A stretch of DNA of 64,000 nt from Streptococcus sp. CSL10205-OR2 (GCF_025660655.1 NZ_JAOTIN010000004.1:1-64000), one strand, 5' to 3'. Positions 41,953 through 50,947 are shown, counted from the stretch's first letter. The notes: a model not told the origin generated them from the letters alone. A program made the numbers and translations.

Positions 41953-42534
41953 TTGAGAACCTATACCGACACAGACAATATTGGTGATATGGAGGTGATT
42001 GCCAAACATTTTACGATTGGTGAAGTGCTGGTTAGTGTGGGAAGTCTGACTAATCCAGATTTTGTCAATCGTTTGAAAGCGATGGATGTTAGTGTTCGCG
42101 TTATAAAAGCAGGAGATAGATTACCAATCATGAATAGTCAGCTCCAAGTTCTATATCCTCATCAGCTGGGTGATGGTAAAAACAATGATTCCATCGTTTT
42201 ATACGGAAAATTATTGGACAAAAGCTTTCTATTCACTGGTGATTTGGAAAAAGAAGGCGAAGAAGACCTCTTAAAACACTATCCTGATTTAAAAGTCGAT
42301 GTCTTAAAAGCAGGACATCATGGTAGTTCAGGTAGTTCGACACCTGCTTTTTTAAAAGCTCTTTCACCAGCCTTAGCTCTTGTATCAGCAGGTGCCAACA
42401 ATCGCTACCACCATCCCAATCAAGAAACACTGGAACGTTTTAAAGAAGAAAAGATTAGTGTGCTTAGAACAGATACTAATGGCGCCATTCGTTTTAAAGG
42501 GATTAATCAATGGACAGTTGAAACGGTTCGGTGA
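41953..42534 (+). pseudogene. Duplicated 3' fragment of comEC (metallo-beta-lactamase domain)
   Basis: 193 codons matching the last quarter of ComEC. The metal-binding motif THTDTDH of the intact gene reads TYTDTDN here, so two of its histidines are lost. No promoter or membrane domain precedes it. A non-functional relic left at one end of the inserted region. Confidence 0.9.
41962..42528 (+). repeat. Direct repeat, copy 2: 3' end of comEC
   Basis: Partner of the repeat at 37475-38043. The two copies flank a ~3.9-kb segment carrying recombinase fragments, as expected if an element inserted in the 3' end of comEC or if the end was acquired twice. Confidence 0.9.
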
Positions 42535-42642
42535 TTATTTAAGTTTAAAGTCTGGAGACTCTTTTGTCCCAGTCTTTTTTCTTTAACGTTAAATCTAGCC
42601 TTATAAGCTAGACACTGATAACTTTTTTTCAGAAATATCATC

Positions 42643-42703
42643 CTTAAGGGAATCTTAAGTCTTATTTAAGAAATAGTTAATAAATGACTAAGAAGCACTT
42701 AAG
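42643..42703 (+). promoter_or_regulatory. Six helically phased hexamers, candidate response-regulator operator
   Basis: CTTAAG-like hexamers start at 42643 (CTTAAG), 42654 (CTTAAG), 42665 (TTTAAG), 42676 (GTTAAT), 42687 (ACTAAG) and 42698 (CTTAAG), each exactly 11 bp apart. The last overlaps the -35 position of the adhesin promoter. OmpR/PhoB-family regulators bind direct repeats of 11-bp period, and SaeR recognises GTTAA-N6-GTTAA. The regulator encoded at 44503 is the obvious candidate. Confidence 0.7.
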
Positions 42704-42713
42704 GTCTTCTTGC

Positions 42714-42719
42714 TATACT
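42714..42719 (+). promoter_or_regulatory. -10 box of the SSURE protein promoter
   Basis: TATACT in TTGCTATACT, 33 nt before the start codon. No consensus -35 is present; the expected position is occupied by the phased repeats, typical of an activator-dependent promoter. Confidence 0.6.
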
Positions 42720-42751
42720 AGCCTCAGTAAATAGAAAAGAGGAATTATCTC

Positions 42752-44416
42752 ATGAAAAAAAATAAATCTAGCAATCCGTATAAGACGGCTTCTTATCAAA
42801 AATGGTCCATTCGTCGTCTCAGTATTGGTGTTGCATCTGTGATGTTAGCTAGTGGTGTCTTAATCTTTGTGACACCAACCTCAACTGGTTTTGCAGATGA
42901 AACAAGTAAAACGGTAGCTGTCGAACAAGTTGATAATCTGGAAAATCCTGAATCAGACTTGGAGACAAAACCTATCTTAGAAGAAGACATAACCAAAGTA
43001 GCAGAAGATGCTAAAGAAGTCATTGATGAACCAGCCCTTGAACCAATTGTTAAAGAAAAAACACAAGAAGCTGTTTCTGAAGCAGATGTTATTGAAGAAA
43101 CATCACCAATAGTTAATGAAGCATTACCTATTGAGGATGAAAACTTACCAGCTTCTGAAATCATTCCAGTTGCCGTTGAAGAACCAGTTAACGAGCCAGA
43201 AATGATGATGAGCACACCAGAAGAAGTGAAAGCTTCACTCGCTGATAACATTCAAGCTCACACTAATGTCCCAGCTTCCTACTTAACAAACGCTCAAGCC
43301 CCTGGTCCATTTACAGCAGGTGTTAACCAAGTGATTCCATATGAAGCTTTCGGTGGTGACGGGATGTTAACACGTCTTCTCTTGAAAGCGGCTAACGGTG
43401 CCCCATGGTCAGATAATGGCACAGCTAAAAATCCAGCACTCTTACCATTAGATGGCTTAACACAGGGAAGCTATTTCTACCAAGTAGCCTTATCAGGTAA
43501 CCTTGCAGGCTTAGAAGGTCAAGCATTGCTTGATCAACTAAGAGCCAATGGCACACAAACTTATGACGCTACTGTTAAGGTTTATGGGGCTAAAGATGGT
43601 ATGGCCGATATGAACAACCTTATCGGTGAAAAAATGGTAACAGTAACCATCAACAAAGAAACCACACCAGAAGAAGTGAAAACTTCTATCGCTGACAATA
43701 TTCAAGCCCACACAGATGTGCCAGCTTCTTACTTAACAAACGCTCAAGCCCCTGGTCCATTCACCGCTGGTGTTAACCAAGTGATTCCATACGAAGCCTT
43801 CGGTGGTGATGGGATGTTAACACGTCTTCTCTTGAAAGCGGCTAACGGTGCCCCATGGTCAGATAATGGCACAGCTAAAAATCCAGCACTCTTACCATTA
43901 GATGGCTTAACACAAGGTAGCTATTTCTATCAAGTAGCCTTATCAGGTAACCTTGCTGGCTTAGAAGGCCAAGCATTGCTTGATCAACTAAGAGTCAATG
44001 GTACACAAACTTATGACGCTACTGTTAAAGTATACGGTTCTAAAGACGGTATGGTTGATATGAACAACCTTATCGGTGAAAAAATGGTGACCATCACTAT
44101 CAACAAAGACATGCCAAAAATGGATGATAAGAATGATAAGATGGAAAACATGCCAAAAGACAAGATGGAAAATGATTCAAAAAATAAAATGAATCACTCT
44201 TCACAAATGTCAAAAGACAAAGAAATGAAGCAAGAACACCAAAAATCTTCTTCACAACCAACAACAACTATGTCAGCTAAAAAATCTGATAAGATGTTAC
44301 CTTCAACTGGTGAAGAAAGTCATTCACTTCTTACTATTGTTGGTCTTCTCTTAACAATGATTGTGGCAGGTGTTTCCTTCTTAGCCTTTAAATCAAAAAA
44401 AGACGCCAATAGCTAA
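42752..44416 (+). CDS. SSURE-repeat fibronectin-binding surface protein (PavB-like)
   Basis: 554 aa. YSIRK-type signal peptide (WSIRRLSIGVASVMLASG), a Glu/Pro-rich stretch (about 54-150), two nearly identical ~150-aa SSURE repeats (about 155-303 and 305-452; landmarks APGPFTAGVNQVIPYEAFGG and NGAPWSDNGTAKNPAL), a Met/Lys/Asp-rich linker and the sorting signal LPSTG with hydrophobic tail. SSURE domains of pneumococcal PavB bind fibronectin. Two repeats is a short version. Placed next to the two-component genes as in pneumococcus. Confidence 0.9.
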   Translation: MKKNKSSNPYKTASYQKWSIRRLSIGVASVMLASGVLIFVTPTSTGFADETSKTVAVEQVDNLENPESDLETKPILEEDITKVAEDAKEVIDEPALEPIVKEKTQEAVSEADVIEETSPIVNEALPIEDENLPASEIIPVAVEEPVNEPEMMMSTPEEVKASLADNIQAHTNVPASYLTNAQAPGPFTAGVNQVIPYEAFGGDGMLTRLLLKAANGAPWSDNGTAKNPALLPLDGLTQGSYFYQVALSGNLAGLEGQALLDQLRANGTQTYDATVKVYGAKDGMADMNNLIGEKMVTVTINKETTPEEVKTSIADNIQAHTDVPASYLTNAQAPGPFTAGVNQVIPYEAFGGDGMLTRLLLKAANGAPWSDNGTAKNPALLPLDGLTQGSYFYQVALSGNLAGLEGQALLDQLRVNGTQTYDATVKVYGSKDGMVDMNNLIGEKMVTITINKDMPKMDDKNDKMENMPKDKMENDSKNKMNHSSQMSKDKEMKQEHQKSSSQPTTTMSAKKSDKMLPSTGEESHSLLTIVGLLLTMIVAGVSFLAFKSKKDANS

Positions 44417-44448
44417 ACCAACTTGTAGAAGATAGCGTTTTAAAGAGG

Positions 44449-44485
44449 ATAGTGTTATACTAATGGGTGGTATAACACTATTTTT
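44449..44485 (+). terminator. Terminator between the adhesin and the two-component genes
   Basis: 12-bp perfect stem ATAGTGTTATAC / GTATAACACTAT with a 9-nt loop and T run. Confidence 0.85.
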
Positions 44486-44502
44486 CTAACTAGGAGAAAA
44501 AC

Positions 44503-45189
44503 ATGACTTATAGGATTCTATTGGTTGATGATGAACCTGCCATCATTGACATCAATCGTCGTTATTTAAAACAAGCAGGCCACGATGTCGAGATTGCTGG
44601 TAATGGTCTTGAAGCACTAAATTTAGTAAAACAGTCAGACTTTCATATTATTATTACGGATATTATGATGCCTCAAATGGATGGTTATGATTTTATCAGT
44701 GAAGTGTTATTGTTAAATCCAGATCAACCTTTCCTCTTTATAACCGCTAAAGTTTCAGAGCCGGATAAGATTTATTCTCTTAGTTTGGGGGCAGATGATT
44801 TTATTTCAAAACCTTTTAGTCCCAGAGAATTAGTCCTAAGAATTAATAATATTCTAAAACGTATTTACGGTCAAAATGAAGAGCAAGATACCTTGACGAT
44901 TGGGGATTTGATTATCAATCACGTCAAACGTGAGATTAGGATTGCCGGTCATAAGCTTGAAATGACCAATAAAACATTTGAACTTTTATGGATTTTAGCT
45001 AGTCATAAAAACCGTGTCTTTTCAAAGACTGAACTTTATGAAAAAATCTGGGAAGATAATTACATGGAAGACACCAATACCTTAAATGTGCATATTCATT
45101 CTCTTCGCAACGACATGGCAAAATATAGAACGGATAAGACGCCAACGATTAAAACCGTTTGGGGGTTGGGGTACAAGTTAGAGGATTAA
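44503..45189 (+). CDS. OmpR-family response regulator (SaeR/RR08-like)
   Basis: 228 aa: receiver domain with Asp9-Asp10 and phospho-acceptor Asp53 (ITDIMMP), the SKPF lysine, and a winged-helix DNA-binding domain at the C-terminus (NTLNVHIHSLRNDM, VWGLGYKLE). It is directly followed by its kinase (1-nt gap). Linkage to an SSURE adhesin matches pneumococcal TCS08, whose closest S. aureus relative is SaeRS. Probably activates the adhesin through the phased repeats upstream of it. Confidence 0.85.
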   Translation: MTYRILLVDDEPAIIDINRRYLKQAGHDVEIAGNGLEALNLVKQSDFHIIITDIMMPQMDGYDFISEVLLLNPDQPFLFITAKVSEPDKIYSLSLGADDFISKPFSPRELVLRINNILKRIYGQNEEQDTLTIGDLIINHVKREIRIAGHKLEMTNKTFELLWILASHKNRVFSKTELYEKIWEDNYMEDTNTLNVHIHSLRNDMAKYRTDKTPTIKTVWGLGYKLED

Positions 45190-45190
45190 G

Positions 45191-46222
45191 ATGAAATTAA
45201 AATATTATATAATTGTTGGTTTTCTAGTTTCGATTTTCATAACTGTTTTGGGAGTGTTTTTCGGAGCGAGTCGGATGCTGATTGATAACCAAGAAGTCAG
45301 CTATGTTTTACTCATGACGATTTTAGCTAGTTTAACAGGTGCGTTGATTAGTCTTCTTTTACTTGGTCGAATCTTTCGTTCGCTTGATCAATTAAAGGAT
45401 AAAATGAAAGAACTGACCTTGCGAAATTTTGACACTGAAAGTCGCATTCAAACACCTCTAGAATTTAAAGAATTGGAAGCAAGTTTTAATCAGATGGCAA
45501 CAGAATTGCAAGACAGCTTTCAATCGCTCAAAATGAGTGAAAAAGAAAAGGCAATGATGGTTGCCCACTTGACTCATGATATTAAAACACCAATCACCTC
45601 TATCCAAGCAACTATTGAAGGGATTTTAGACGGGGTCATTCCAGAAGAAGAAGTTCATGATTACCTTAAAACGGTTAATCGTCAAACCAATCGTTTGAAT
45701 CGCTTGGTCGAAGAATTTAACATCTTAACGCAAGAAACACTAGATCCTTCGCTTCAGGAGATTAAAAAAGAGACGATTTATCTTGATAAACTGCTTTTGG
45801 AAATTTTATCAGAATTTCAATTAAAAATTGAAAAAGAAGAACGACAGATTACTTTATCCGTCGATCCAAAAGTGGCTAAAATTCAAAGTGACTATGATAA
45901 ATTGTCCCGCATCCTTTTAAATATCATCACTAATGCTTTTAAATATTCAAATGAAGGTACTAAGTTAGATATTAAAGCCAGTGGTGATGATGACACTATC
46001 CGCATTGCAATTAGCGATCAAGGGATGGGGATCAAAAAAGAAGAACTAGAAACAATCTTTCAACGCTTGTATCGCGTAGAAGCGTCACGCAATATGACAA
46101 CAGGGGGCCACGGCTTAGGACTTTATATCGCTCGTCAATTGGCTCACCAACTAGGAGGGGAAATTACAGTAGCTAGTGAGTATGGTTCTGGCAGTGTTTT
46201 CACCTTAGTCTTAACAAAATAA
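45191..46222 (+). CDS. Sensor histidine kinase (SaeS/HK08-like)
   Basis: 343 aa. Two membrane helices (about 5-27 and 36-60) joined by a loop of only about ten residues, so it senses within or at the membrane like SaeS. A HAMP-like linker, the phospho-acceptor His129 in AHLTHDIKTP, and an ATPase domain with N, G1 and G2 boxes (NIITNAFKYS, DQGMGI, GGHGLGLYI) follow. Partner of the preceding regulator. Confidence 0.88.
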   Translation: MKLKYYIIVGFLVSIFITVLGVFFGASRMLIDNQEVSYVLLMTILASLTGALISLLLLGRIFRSLDQLKDKMKELTLRNFDTESRIQTPLEFKELEASFNQMATELQDSFQSLKMSEKEKAMMVAHLTHDIKTPITSIQATIEGILDGVIPEEEVHDYLKTVNRQTNRLNRLVEEFNILTQETLDPSLQEIKKETIYLDKLLLEILSEFQLKIEKEERQITLSVDPKVAKIQSDYDKLSRILLNIITNAFKYSNEGTKLDIKASGDDDTIRIAISDQGMGIKKEELETIFQRLYRVEASRNMTTGGHGLGLYIARQLAHQLGGEITVASEYGSGSVFTLVLTK

Positions 46223-46263
46223 AACTAAAAATAAATGAAAAAAATCAGTTTGCAGCCACACTA

Positions 46264-46302
46264 TAAAGTTATGACACAAAAAAGTGTTATGGCTTTTTGA
46301 TT
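46264..46302 (+). terminator. Terminator after the kinase gene
   Basis: Hairpin AAAGTTATGACAC / GTGTTATGGCTTT with several G-U pairs and a T run. Confidence 0.6.
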
Positions 46303-46310
46303 TTTATAAA

Positions 46311-46391
46311 TGCGATAACTTAAATAATTTTGATAACATCTATGCTAATCTAACCCAATCTCTATTTGAAAATGATTACCTGAATTTTTAG
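46311..46391 (+). pseudogene. 5' remnant of lipase toxin 2 gene (before immunity copy 1)
   Basis: Reads DNLNNFDNIYANLTQS and ends at a stop after 26 codons. Aligns with STFKSLYANLAQS at the start of the intact toxin at 48995. Start codon lost. The rest of the 46303-46572 gap has no gene. Confidence 0.65.
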
Positions 46392-46545
46392 ATTTAAAAA
46401 ATTATTTTAACGATCTGTGATAGTAATAATATGAATAAAGGACTTCTTAAGTCTTTTTTTTTAATTTTTCAAATGCTGTCTATGATTTCAGAAAGACAAT
46501 ATTATTCAAAAATAGCATTATAAAAGATTATCTATATTTGTATGA

Positions 46546-46551
46546 TATAAT
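46546..46551 (+). promoter_or_regulatory. Promoter of the second immunity array
   Basis: TGATATAAT with TATAAT at 46546-46551, 36 nt before immunity copy 1. A matching TGATATAAT occurs at 48459-48464 before copy 4. Confidence 0.55.
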
Positions 46552-46587
46552 AAAAGCATAAATAGATAGCTCTTGAAAGGAGTTTTC

Positions 46588-47010
46588 ATGAAATTACGAC
46601 TAAAAATATTACTCGGATTTGTAATTGTACTATTGCTTGGAGGAGTAGCAATCACTATGTTAAATGATGGACAACCTTCTTTTTTAGGTTTTCAAACGAC
46701 TAGACAGAAGCAAATTACTTATTTAAGAGAACATGAAAAAGAAATGGAAGATTATATAAAATCTGAATATCCCACCGTTGAGAGTGTGCAATTTGATTGG
46801 AATAGTATGGAAGTGGAACAAATAGGAAATGGTCTTCCTCAAGGAAGTGGCTGGCTCATAAGTCTTGAAGGTAAATTCAATCATTGGGAAAATACAGAAT
46901 TTATTATGTCATTTGGACTTGATTCAAAAGATGGTCTTCCTTCTACTGAAAGAATGGGATTCTTAGCTCCTCTCTATATTTATAAAGATGGGGGATGGAA
47001 TCGTTATTAA
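46588..47010 (+). CDS. Membrane-anchored immunity-like protein, lipase locus 2, copy 1
   Basis: 140 aa from ATG 46588 (GAAAGGAG upstream). Basic start, one membrane helix (about 6-26), then an extracytoplasmic domain with PSFLGFQT, an ITYLREHEKEMEDYIKS helix, VESVQFDW, a Gly-rich LPQGSGWL turn and FGLDSKDGLPS. No lipobox cysteine. It resembles the 152-aa family of locus 1 in size, topology and position but not clearly in sequence; DUF1310-type proteins are a possible family. Likely immunity against lipase toxin 2. Confidence 0.62.
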   Translation: MKLRLKILLGFVIVLLLGGVAITMLNDGQPSFLGFQTTRQKQITYLREHEKEMEDYIKSEYPTVESVQFDWNSMEVEQIGNGLPQGSGWLISLEGKFNHWENTEFIMSFGLDSKDGLPSTERMGFLAPLYIYKDGGWNRY

Positions 47011-47077
47011 TAGCTTTTTTAATTTGTAAGTTTTTCTAATATAGCATGTTGTAAACCAATTATTGAAAGGATTTTTC

Positions 47078-47503
47078 ATGAATCTACGACTAAAAATATT
47101 ACTCGGAATTGTAATTGTTTTATTGATCGGAGGAGGAACACTCACTATGTTAAATGAGGAACATCCATCTTTTTTAGGCTTTCAAACGACTAAACAGAAA
47201 CAAATCACTTATTTAAGAGAACATGAAAAAGAAATGGAAGACTATATAAAATCTGAGTATCCCACCGTTGAGAGTGTGCAATTTGATTGGAATAGTGTTG
47301 AAGTAGGGCAAGAAGGTAATGGAACCCCTCAAGGAGGAGGTTGGCTAATTAAAATTAAAGGAAAATTTAACAATATTGAAAATACTGATTTTACTTTAGC
47401 TTTTGGACTAGATACTAAAAACAGTATTCCTTCTATGAAACGTTTAGGATTGATTCAACAATTATATATATTACGAAATGGTTATTGGGATCTTTATGAA
47501 TAG
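47078..47503 (+). CDS. Immunity-like protein, lipase locus 2, copy 2
   Basis: 141 aa from ATG 47078. The first ~75 residues are nearly identical to copy 1; the second half diverges strongly (KIKGKFNNIENTDFTLAFGL, then QQLYILRNGYWDLYE). The variable half is outside the membrane and presumably sets toxin specificity. Confidence 0.62.
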   Translation: MNLRLKILLGIVIVLLIGGGTLTMLNEEHPSFLGFQTTKQKQITYLREHEKEMEDYIKSEYPTVESVQFDWNSVEVGQEGNGTPQGGGWLIKIKGKFNNIENTDFTLAFGLDTKNSIPSMKRLGLIQQLYILRNGYWDLYE

Positions 47504-47573
47504 TTTTTTGAAAAGATTCATAACTTTTTATGGGTTTATCCTCATTTAATAAACATATTAAGGAGAATACACT

Positions 47574-47675
47574 TTGACAAATGCTAACTTAAGTACTTTT
47601 GATAATATTTATGCCGATTTAACTGAATTGTCTTTACAAAATAAACACATATATTTTCTAAATATTTCACTTTAA
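47574..47675 (+). pseudogene. 5' remnant of lipase toxin 2 gene (after copy 2)
   Basis: TTG start with AGGAG upstream. Reads MTNANLSTFDNIYADL then drifts to a stop after 33 codons; aligns with MSNTNLSTFKSLYANLAQS of the intact toxin. Confidence 0.78.
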
Positions 47676-47726
47676 AAGTTATTTTAGGGGAAAATCACAA
47701 ATAGATAACTCTTGAAAGGAGTTTTC

Positions 47727-48152
47727 ATGAATCTACGACTAAAAATATTACTCGGAATTGTAATTGTTTTATTGATTGGAGGAGGAGGAACAATCACTAT
47801 GTTAAATGAGGAACATCCGTCTTTTTTAGGTTTTCAAACGGCTAGGCAAAAACAAATCACTTATTTAAGAGAACATGAAAAAGAAATGGAAGACTATATA
47901 AAATCAAAATACCCAACTGTTGAGAGTGTCCAGTTTGATTGGGATAGTATTGAAGTTGGTCAAGAAGGGAATGGAACCCCTCAAGGAGGTGCTTGGGTTT
48001 TGTCTATTCGTGGAAAATTTAATCATTTAGAACATACAAAGTTTGTTATGGCTTTTGGACTGGATTCAAAAGATAGTCTCCCTTCTACTGAGCGAATGGG
48101 ATTTATTATTCCTTTATATATTTATCGAGATGGGGGATGGAATAATTATTAA
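47727..48152 (+). CDS. Immunity-like protein, lipase locus 2, copy 3
   Basis: 141 aa from ATG 47727. Second half close to copies 1 and 4 (FGLDSKDSLPSTERMGFI), with differences around GGAWVLSIRGKFNHLEHTKF. An extra Gly extends the membrane-helix end. Same ribosome binding site sequence as copies 1 and 2. Confidence 0.62.
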   Translation: MNLRLKILLGIVIVLLIGGGGTITMLNEEHPSFLGFQTARQKQITYLREHEKEMEDYIKSKYPTVESVQFDWDSIEVGQEGNGTPQGGAWVLSIRGKFNHLEHTKFVMAFGLDSKDSLPSTERMGFIIPLYIYRDGGWNNY

Positions 48153-48231
48153 TATATATCTCTATATAAAAGTATAAATAAACGTATAATAACTTCGTTT
48201 TTATTTTATAAATTAAGAAAAGGAATCTATT

Positions 48232-48351
48232 TTGAAAAATACTAATTTAAAAACTTTCGATAATCTTTATTCCAATTTGGACCAGTCTGCTTCCACTGGT
48301 CGACAAAATATGTTTTTAAATAAAAGTTATTTTAAAAATTTTTGGTTGTAA
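48232..48351 (+). pseudogene. 5' remnant of lipase toxin 2 gene (after copy 3)
   Basis: TTG start; reads MKNTNLKTFDNLYSNLDQSA and about 19 more residues to a stop. The longest of the three locus-2 remnants and the same distance after its immunity gene as the intact toxin is after copy 4. Confidence 0.78.
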
Positions 48352-48458
48352 TGATATGAAAATGAGGCTTTGTTAAGTCTTTTTTTGTCTCAAGATAGTT
48401 TAAGGATAATAACTTTAAAAAATTAGTATAGAAAATGAATGTTTATATTTTTTTATGA

Positions 48459-48464
48459 TATAAT
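48459..48464 (+). promoter_or_regulatory. Promoter of immunity copy 4 and lipase toxin 2
   Basis: TGATATAAT box (TATAAT 48459-48464) 37 nt before copy 4, in sequence almost identical to the promoter before copy 1. Confidence 0.55.
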
Positions 48465-48500
48465 AAAATCACAATGGACAACTCTTGAAAGGAGTTTTTT

Positions 48501-48923
48501 ATGAAGTTACGATTAAAGATATTACTTGGTATTGTAATTGTTTTATTGATTGGAGGAGGTACAATCACTATGTTAAATGAGGAACATCCGTCTTTTTTAG
48601 GTTTTCAAACGACTAGACAAAAACAAATCACTTATTTAAGAGAACATGAGGACGAAATGACTGAATTTATCAAGTCTTTATACCCAACTGTTGAGAGTGT
48701 TCAGTTTGATTGGGACAGCATGGAAGTGGCGCAGGAAGGTAACGGTTTACCTCAAGGTGGTGATTGGCTCATAAGTCTTGACGGTAAATTCAATCATTGG
48801 GATAACACGGAATTTACGATGGCTTTTGGTCTGGATTCAAAAGATAGTCTTCCTTCTACTGATCGAATGGGATTTATTACACCTTTATATATTTATCGTG
48901 ATGGTGGTTGGTATGATTATTAA
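48501..48923 (+). CDS. Immunity-like protein, lipase locus 2, copy 4 (next to intact toxin)
   Basis: 140 aa. The last copy before the intact toxin and so the probable cognate immunity protein. It differs from the others mainly at EDEMTEFIKSLYPTVES and DGKFNHWDNTEF. Own promoter; 71 nt separate it from the toxin. Confidence 0.65.
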   Translation: MKLRLKILLGIVIVLLIGGGTITMLNEEHPSFLGFQTTRQKQITYLREHEDEMTEFIKSLYPTVESVQFDWDSMEVAQEGNGLPQGGDWLISLDGKFNHWDNTEFTMAFGLDSKDSLPSTDRMGFITPLYIYRDGGWYDY

Positions 48924-48994
48924 AGGTTTTATTGAGCTAAAGATTTAAAAAATGATAAAACTTTATTTTCAAAATTTTTAAGAAGGAGATTATT

Positions 48995-50578
48995 TTGTCT
49001 AATACTAACCTATCTACATTCAAAAGTTTATATGCTAATTTAGCACAGTCAACTTATACTGACAGGCCACGATCTTTTTCAAAGTATCAAAATGCAAAGA
49101 GTTTTAGAAGAATCAATTATGGGTCAGATTTGATTGATAAAAATGGTAATGTTCTCACCAAAGGTGGTCAAAACCTTCCCAACAATGGTGTTTTCTACCT
49201 TCAACCAGATAAAACGGTTGAAGCTGTTACATTTGGAGAGCATTATAAGGAAAATGGAATAAATCTTGATTGGTTGAAGGGGTATCCCCCTTTTGATAAG
49301 AAAATTTCTGAACCTCTTTATAAAAGGGGACTATTAATAGATGAGGCTAAAGGTTACAATGCCTATTTTTTAACAGATACAAAGGAATTATCACAAGAAA
49401 CTGAAAAAGCCTACTTAGCGATTCGTGGTAGCGATGGTATTAGTTTATCTTCAGCAAATGATTGGATAAATAATTTAGAATTTACAGTATCTGATGCATA
49501 TATTGAGCAAGCCAAGTTAAATAAAGAAGCTATAAAATCAAAATTGGCTGAAATGGATAAAAAAGCACCTAATGCTACATTAGACCTCACCGCTCATTCC
49601 CTTGGGACAATGATTGCGGTTCAATCTGTAGCTAATTTGAGTGAGAAAGAACTTGAAAAAATTGAAAATGTTGTTTTGTTTAATGGTCCAGATGCTACTG
49701 AAAGTTTAAAAAAAATGGGATTAACACAAGATCAAATTGATAAGGTTGGTGAAAAAACGACTTATTATCTTAACCCCTTTGATGCGGTTAGTATGTTGAA
49801 TCGTGATAAACCTTACTCAGAGCAGTTGGGAACTGTTAACGTGATTGTCCCTCTTCATTATAATACTACTTTTGAGTCTCCTAGCTCTCATGATTTTGGT
49901 GAATATCAGATTGATGACATGGGAAATATCTTAATTGCTTCGGAAGATTTTCATCCAGAACTACTAGAAGCAGGGCGTAAAACAGCTCTTTTAGATAAAA
50001 AGTATCTTCAAATACTTAAAGAGAGAGGTTATAACGATGATATTGGTCAGGATTTAGTAAATTTTCTTTATAATTTAGAAGACAGAAAACTTATTGATGA
50101 ATTTAAGAAAGAGGCAGAAGCAATTGCTGAAGAAGCACGTTTAGCATCTATTGCATGGGATAAAGAACACATCCCTCTTTACCAAGAGCAAATTAAAACA
50201 GCAACAGGCGGTCAGAAAATTATTCTTAGAGTCCAACTTCTACACTCAGCAGCCCAATTAGCTTTGTTTGAAACTGAAGATAAGGTTGAACATTTAAATG
50301 GACTTATTGAAGATTATAAAAATCAAATAGATGATAAGATTAAAGAGACTCATACAGAAGCAAGAAATATAGCATTATATTTAAGTTCAACAGAAGTTGG
50401 AAATTTGTTGAATTCTTTTCAAATGTTTCATTTATGGGACAATGAAACTGAAAATTCTACTAGACAATCAGCGCAAAATTTTAAAAAGAATATTGAAGAT
50501 TTCTCTACAAAAGTTGTTGAGGCAAGTTATAGAATTGAAGAAGTAGATGCTGAAAATGCCAATTTGTTTAGTCAATAA
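48995..50578 (+). CDS. Lipase-domain T7SS toxin 2 (reverse architecture)
   Basis: 527 aa, TTG start with AAGGAGAT upstream, no signal peptide. Lipase-like N-terminal ~330 residues: oxyanion strand YLAIRGSDG (140-148), DWINN, and nucleophile elbow AHSLG with Ser202 (Ala in place of the first Gly, as in some true lipases). Asp and His candidates follow (NPFDAVS, SSHDFGEY). The last ~170 residues are long helices resembling an LXG/WXG-type export region. Little sequence similarity to toxin 1 outside motifs. It lies far outside the T7SS island, so it should be exported by the same machinery in trans. Confidence 0.72.
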   Translation: MSNTNLSTFKSLYANLAQSTYTDRPRSFSKYQNAKSFRRINYGSDLIDKNGNVLTKGGQNLPNNGVFYLQPDKTVEAVTFGEHYKENGINLDWLKGYPPFDKKISEPLYKRGLLIDEAKGYNAYFLTDTKELSQETEKAYLAIRGSDGISLSSANDWINNLEFTVSDAYIEQAKLNKEAIKSKLAEMDKKAPNATLDLTAHSLGTMIAVQSVANLSEKELEKIENVVLFNGPDATESLKKMGLTQDQIDKVGEKTTYYLNPFDAVSMLNRDKPYSEQLGTVNVIVPLHYNTTFESPSSHDFGEYQIDDMGNILIASEDFHPELLEAGRKTALLDKKYLQILKERGYNDDIGQDLVNFLYNLEDRKLIDEFKKEAEAIAEEARLASIAWDKEHIPLYQEQIKTATGGQKIILRVQLLHSAAQLALFETEDKVEHLNGLIEDYKNQIDDKIKETHTEARNIALYLSSTEVGNLLNSFQMFHLWDNETENSTRQSAQNFKKNIEDFSTKVVEASYRIEEVDAENANLFSQ

Positions 50579-50623
50579 GCAATCATTATATAGAAAAGTA
50601 TCTAAATTATTGGAGTAAAATTA

Positions 50624-50935
50624 ATGAATAATGAGTATTTCATAAAAGATGTTTATAATAGAGATTTACAAAGTGAGTTTTTCCTGAATTATATGAGAAG
50701 TCAAGAGAGGATAGCAATTAATGCACTTTTTCGTAGTAAGACTCTGGAAGTCAATGCGTTAGGTCTGTCTCTCACAAATGATTTAAACCAAGCATCTACT
50801 GATATGAAGGATTATGCTTCTAATACCTATGCTAATAATATCAAAGAAGGCTTTCAAGGGGCAGCAGCTGAGAGTGCTAACACTTATTTGACTCAAACGC
50901 TTACTGCTCCTGATTTGAAAAGTCCAATCAAGTAG
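50624..50935 (+). CDS. Small helical partner of lipase toxin 2
   Basis: 103 aa, no signal peptide, helical. The middle stretch (LNQASTDMKDYASNTYANN, then FQGAAAESANTYL) looks like a WXG100-type second helix. It lies between the toxin and a coiled-coil gene, equivalent to the small partners of TslA. Probable export partner. Confidence 0.58.
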   Translation: MNNEYFIKDVYNRDLQSEFFLNYMRSQERIAINALFRSKTLEVNALGLSLTNDLNQASTDMKDYASNTYANNIKEGFQGAAAESANTYLTQTLTAPDLKSPIK

Positions 50936-50947
50936 GAAGGCATGGTT

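Noticed and set aside
42233..42430. Minus-strand ORF in the comEC duplicate (also at 37748-37945)
   Set aside because: It appears in both copies only because the plus-strand sequence is duplicated; it has no start signals.
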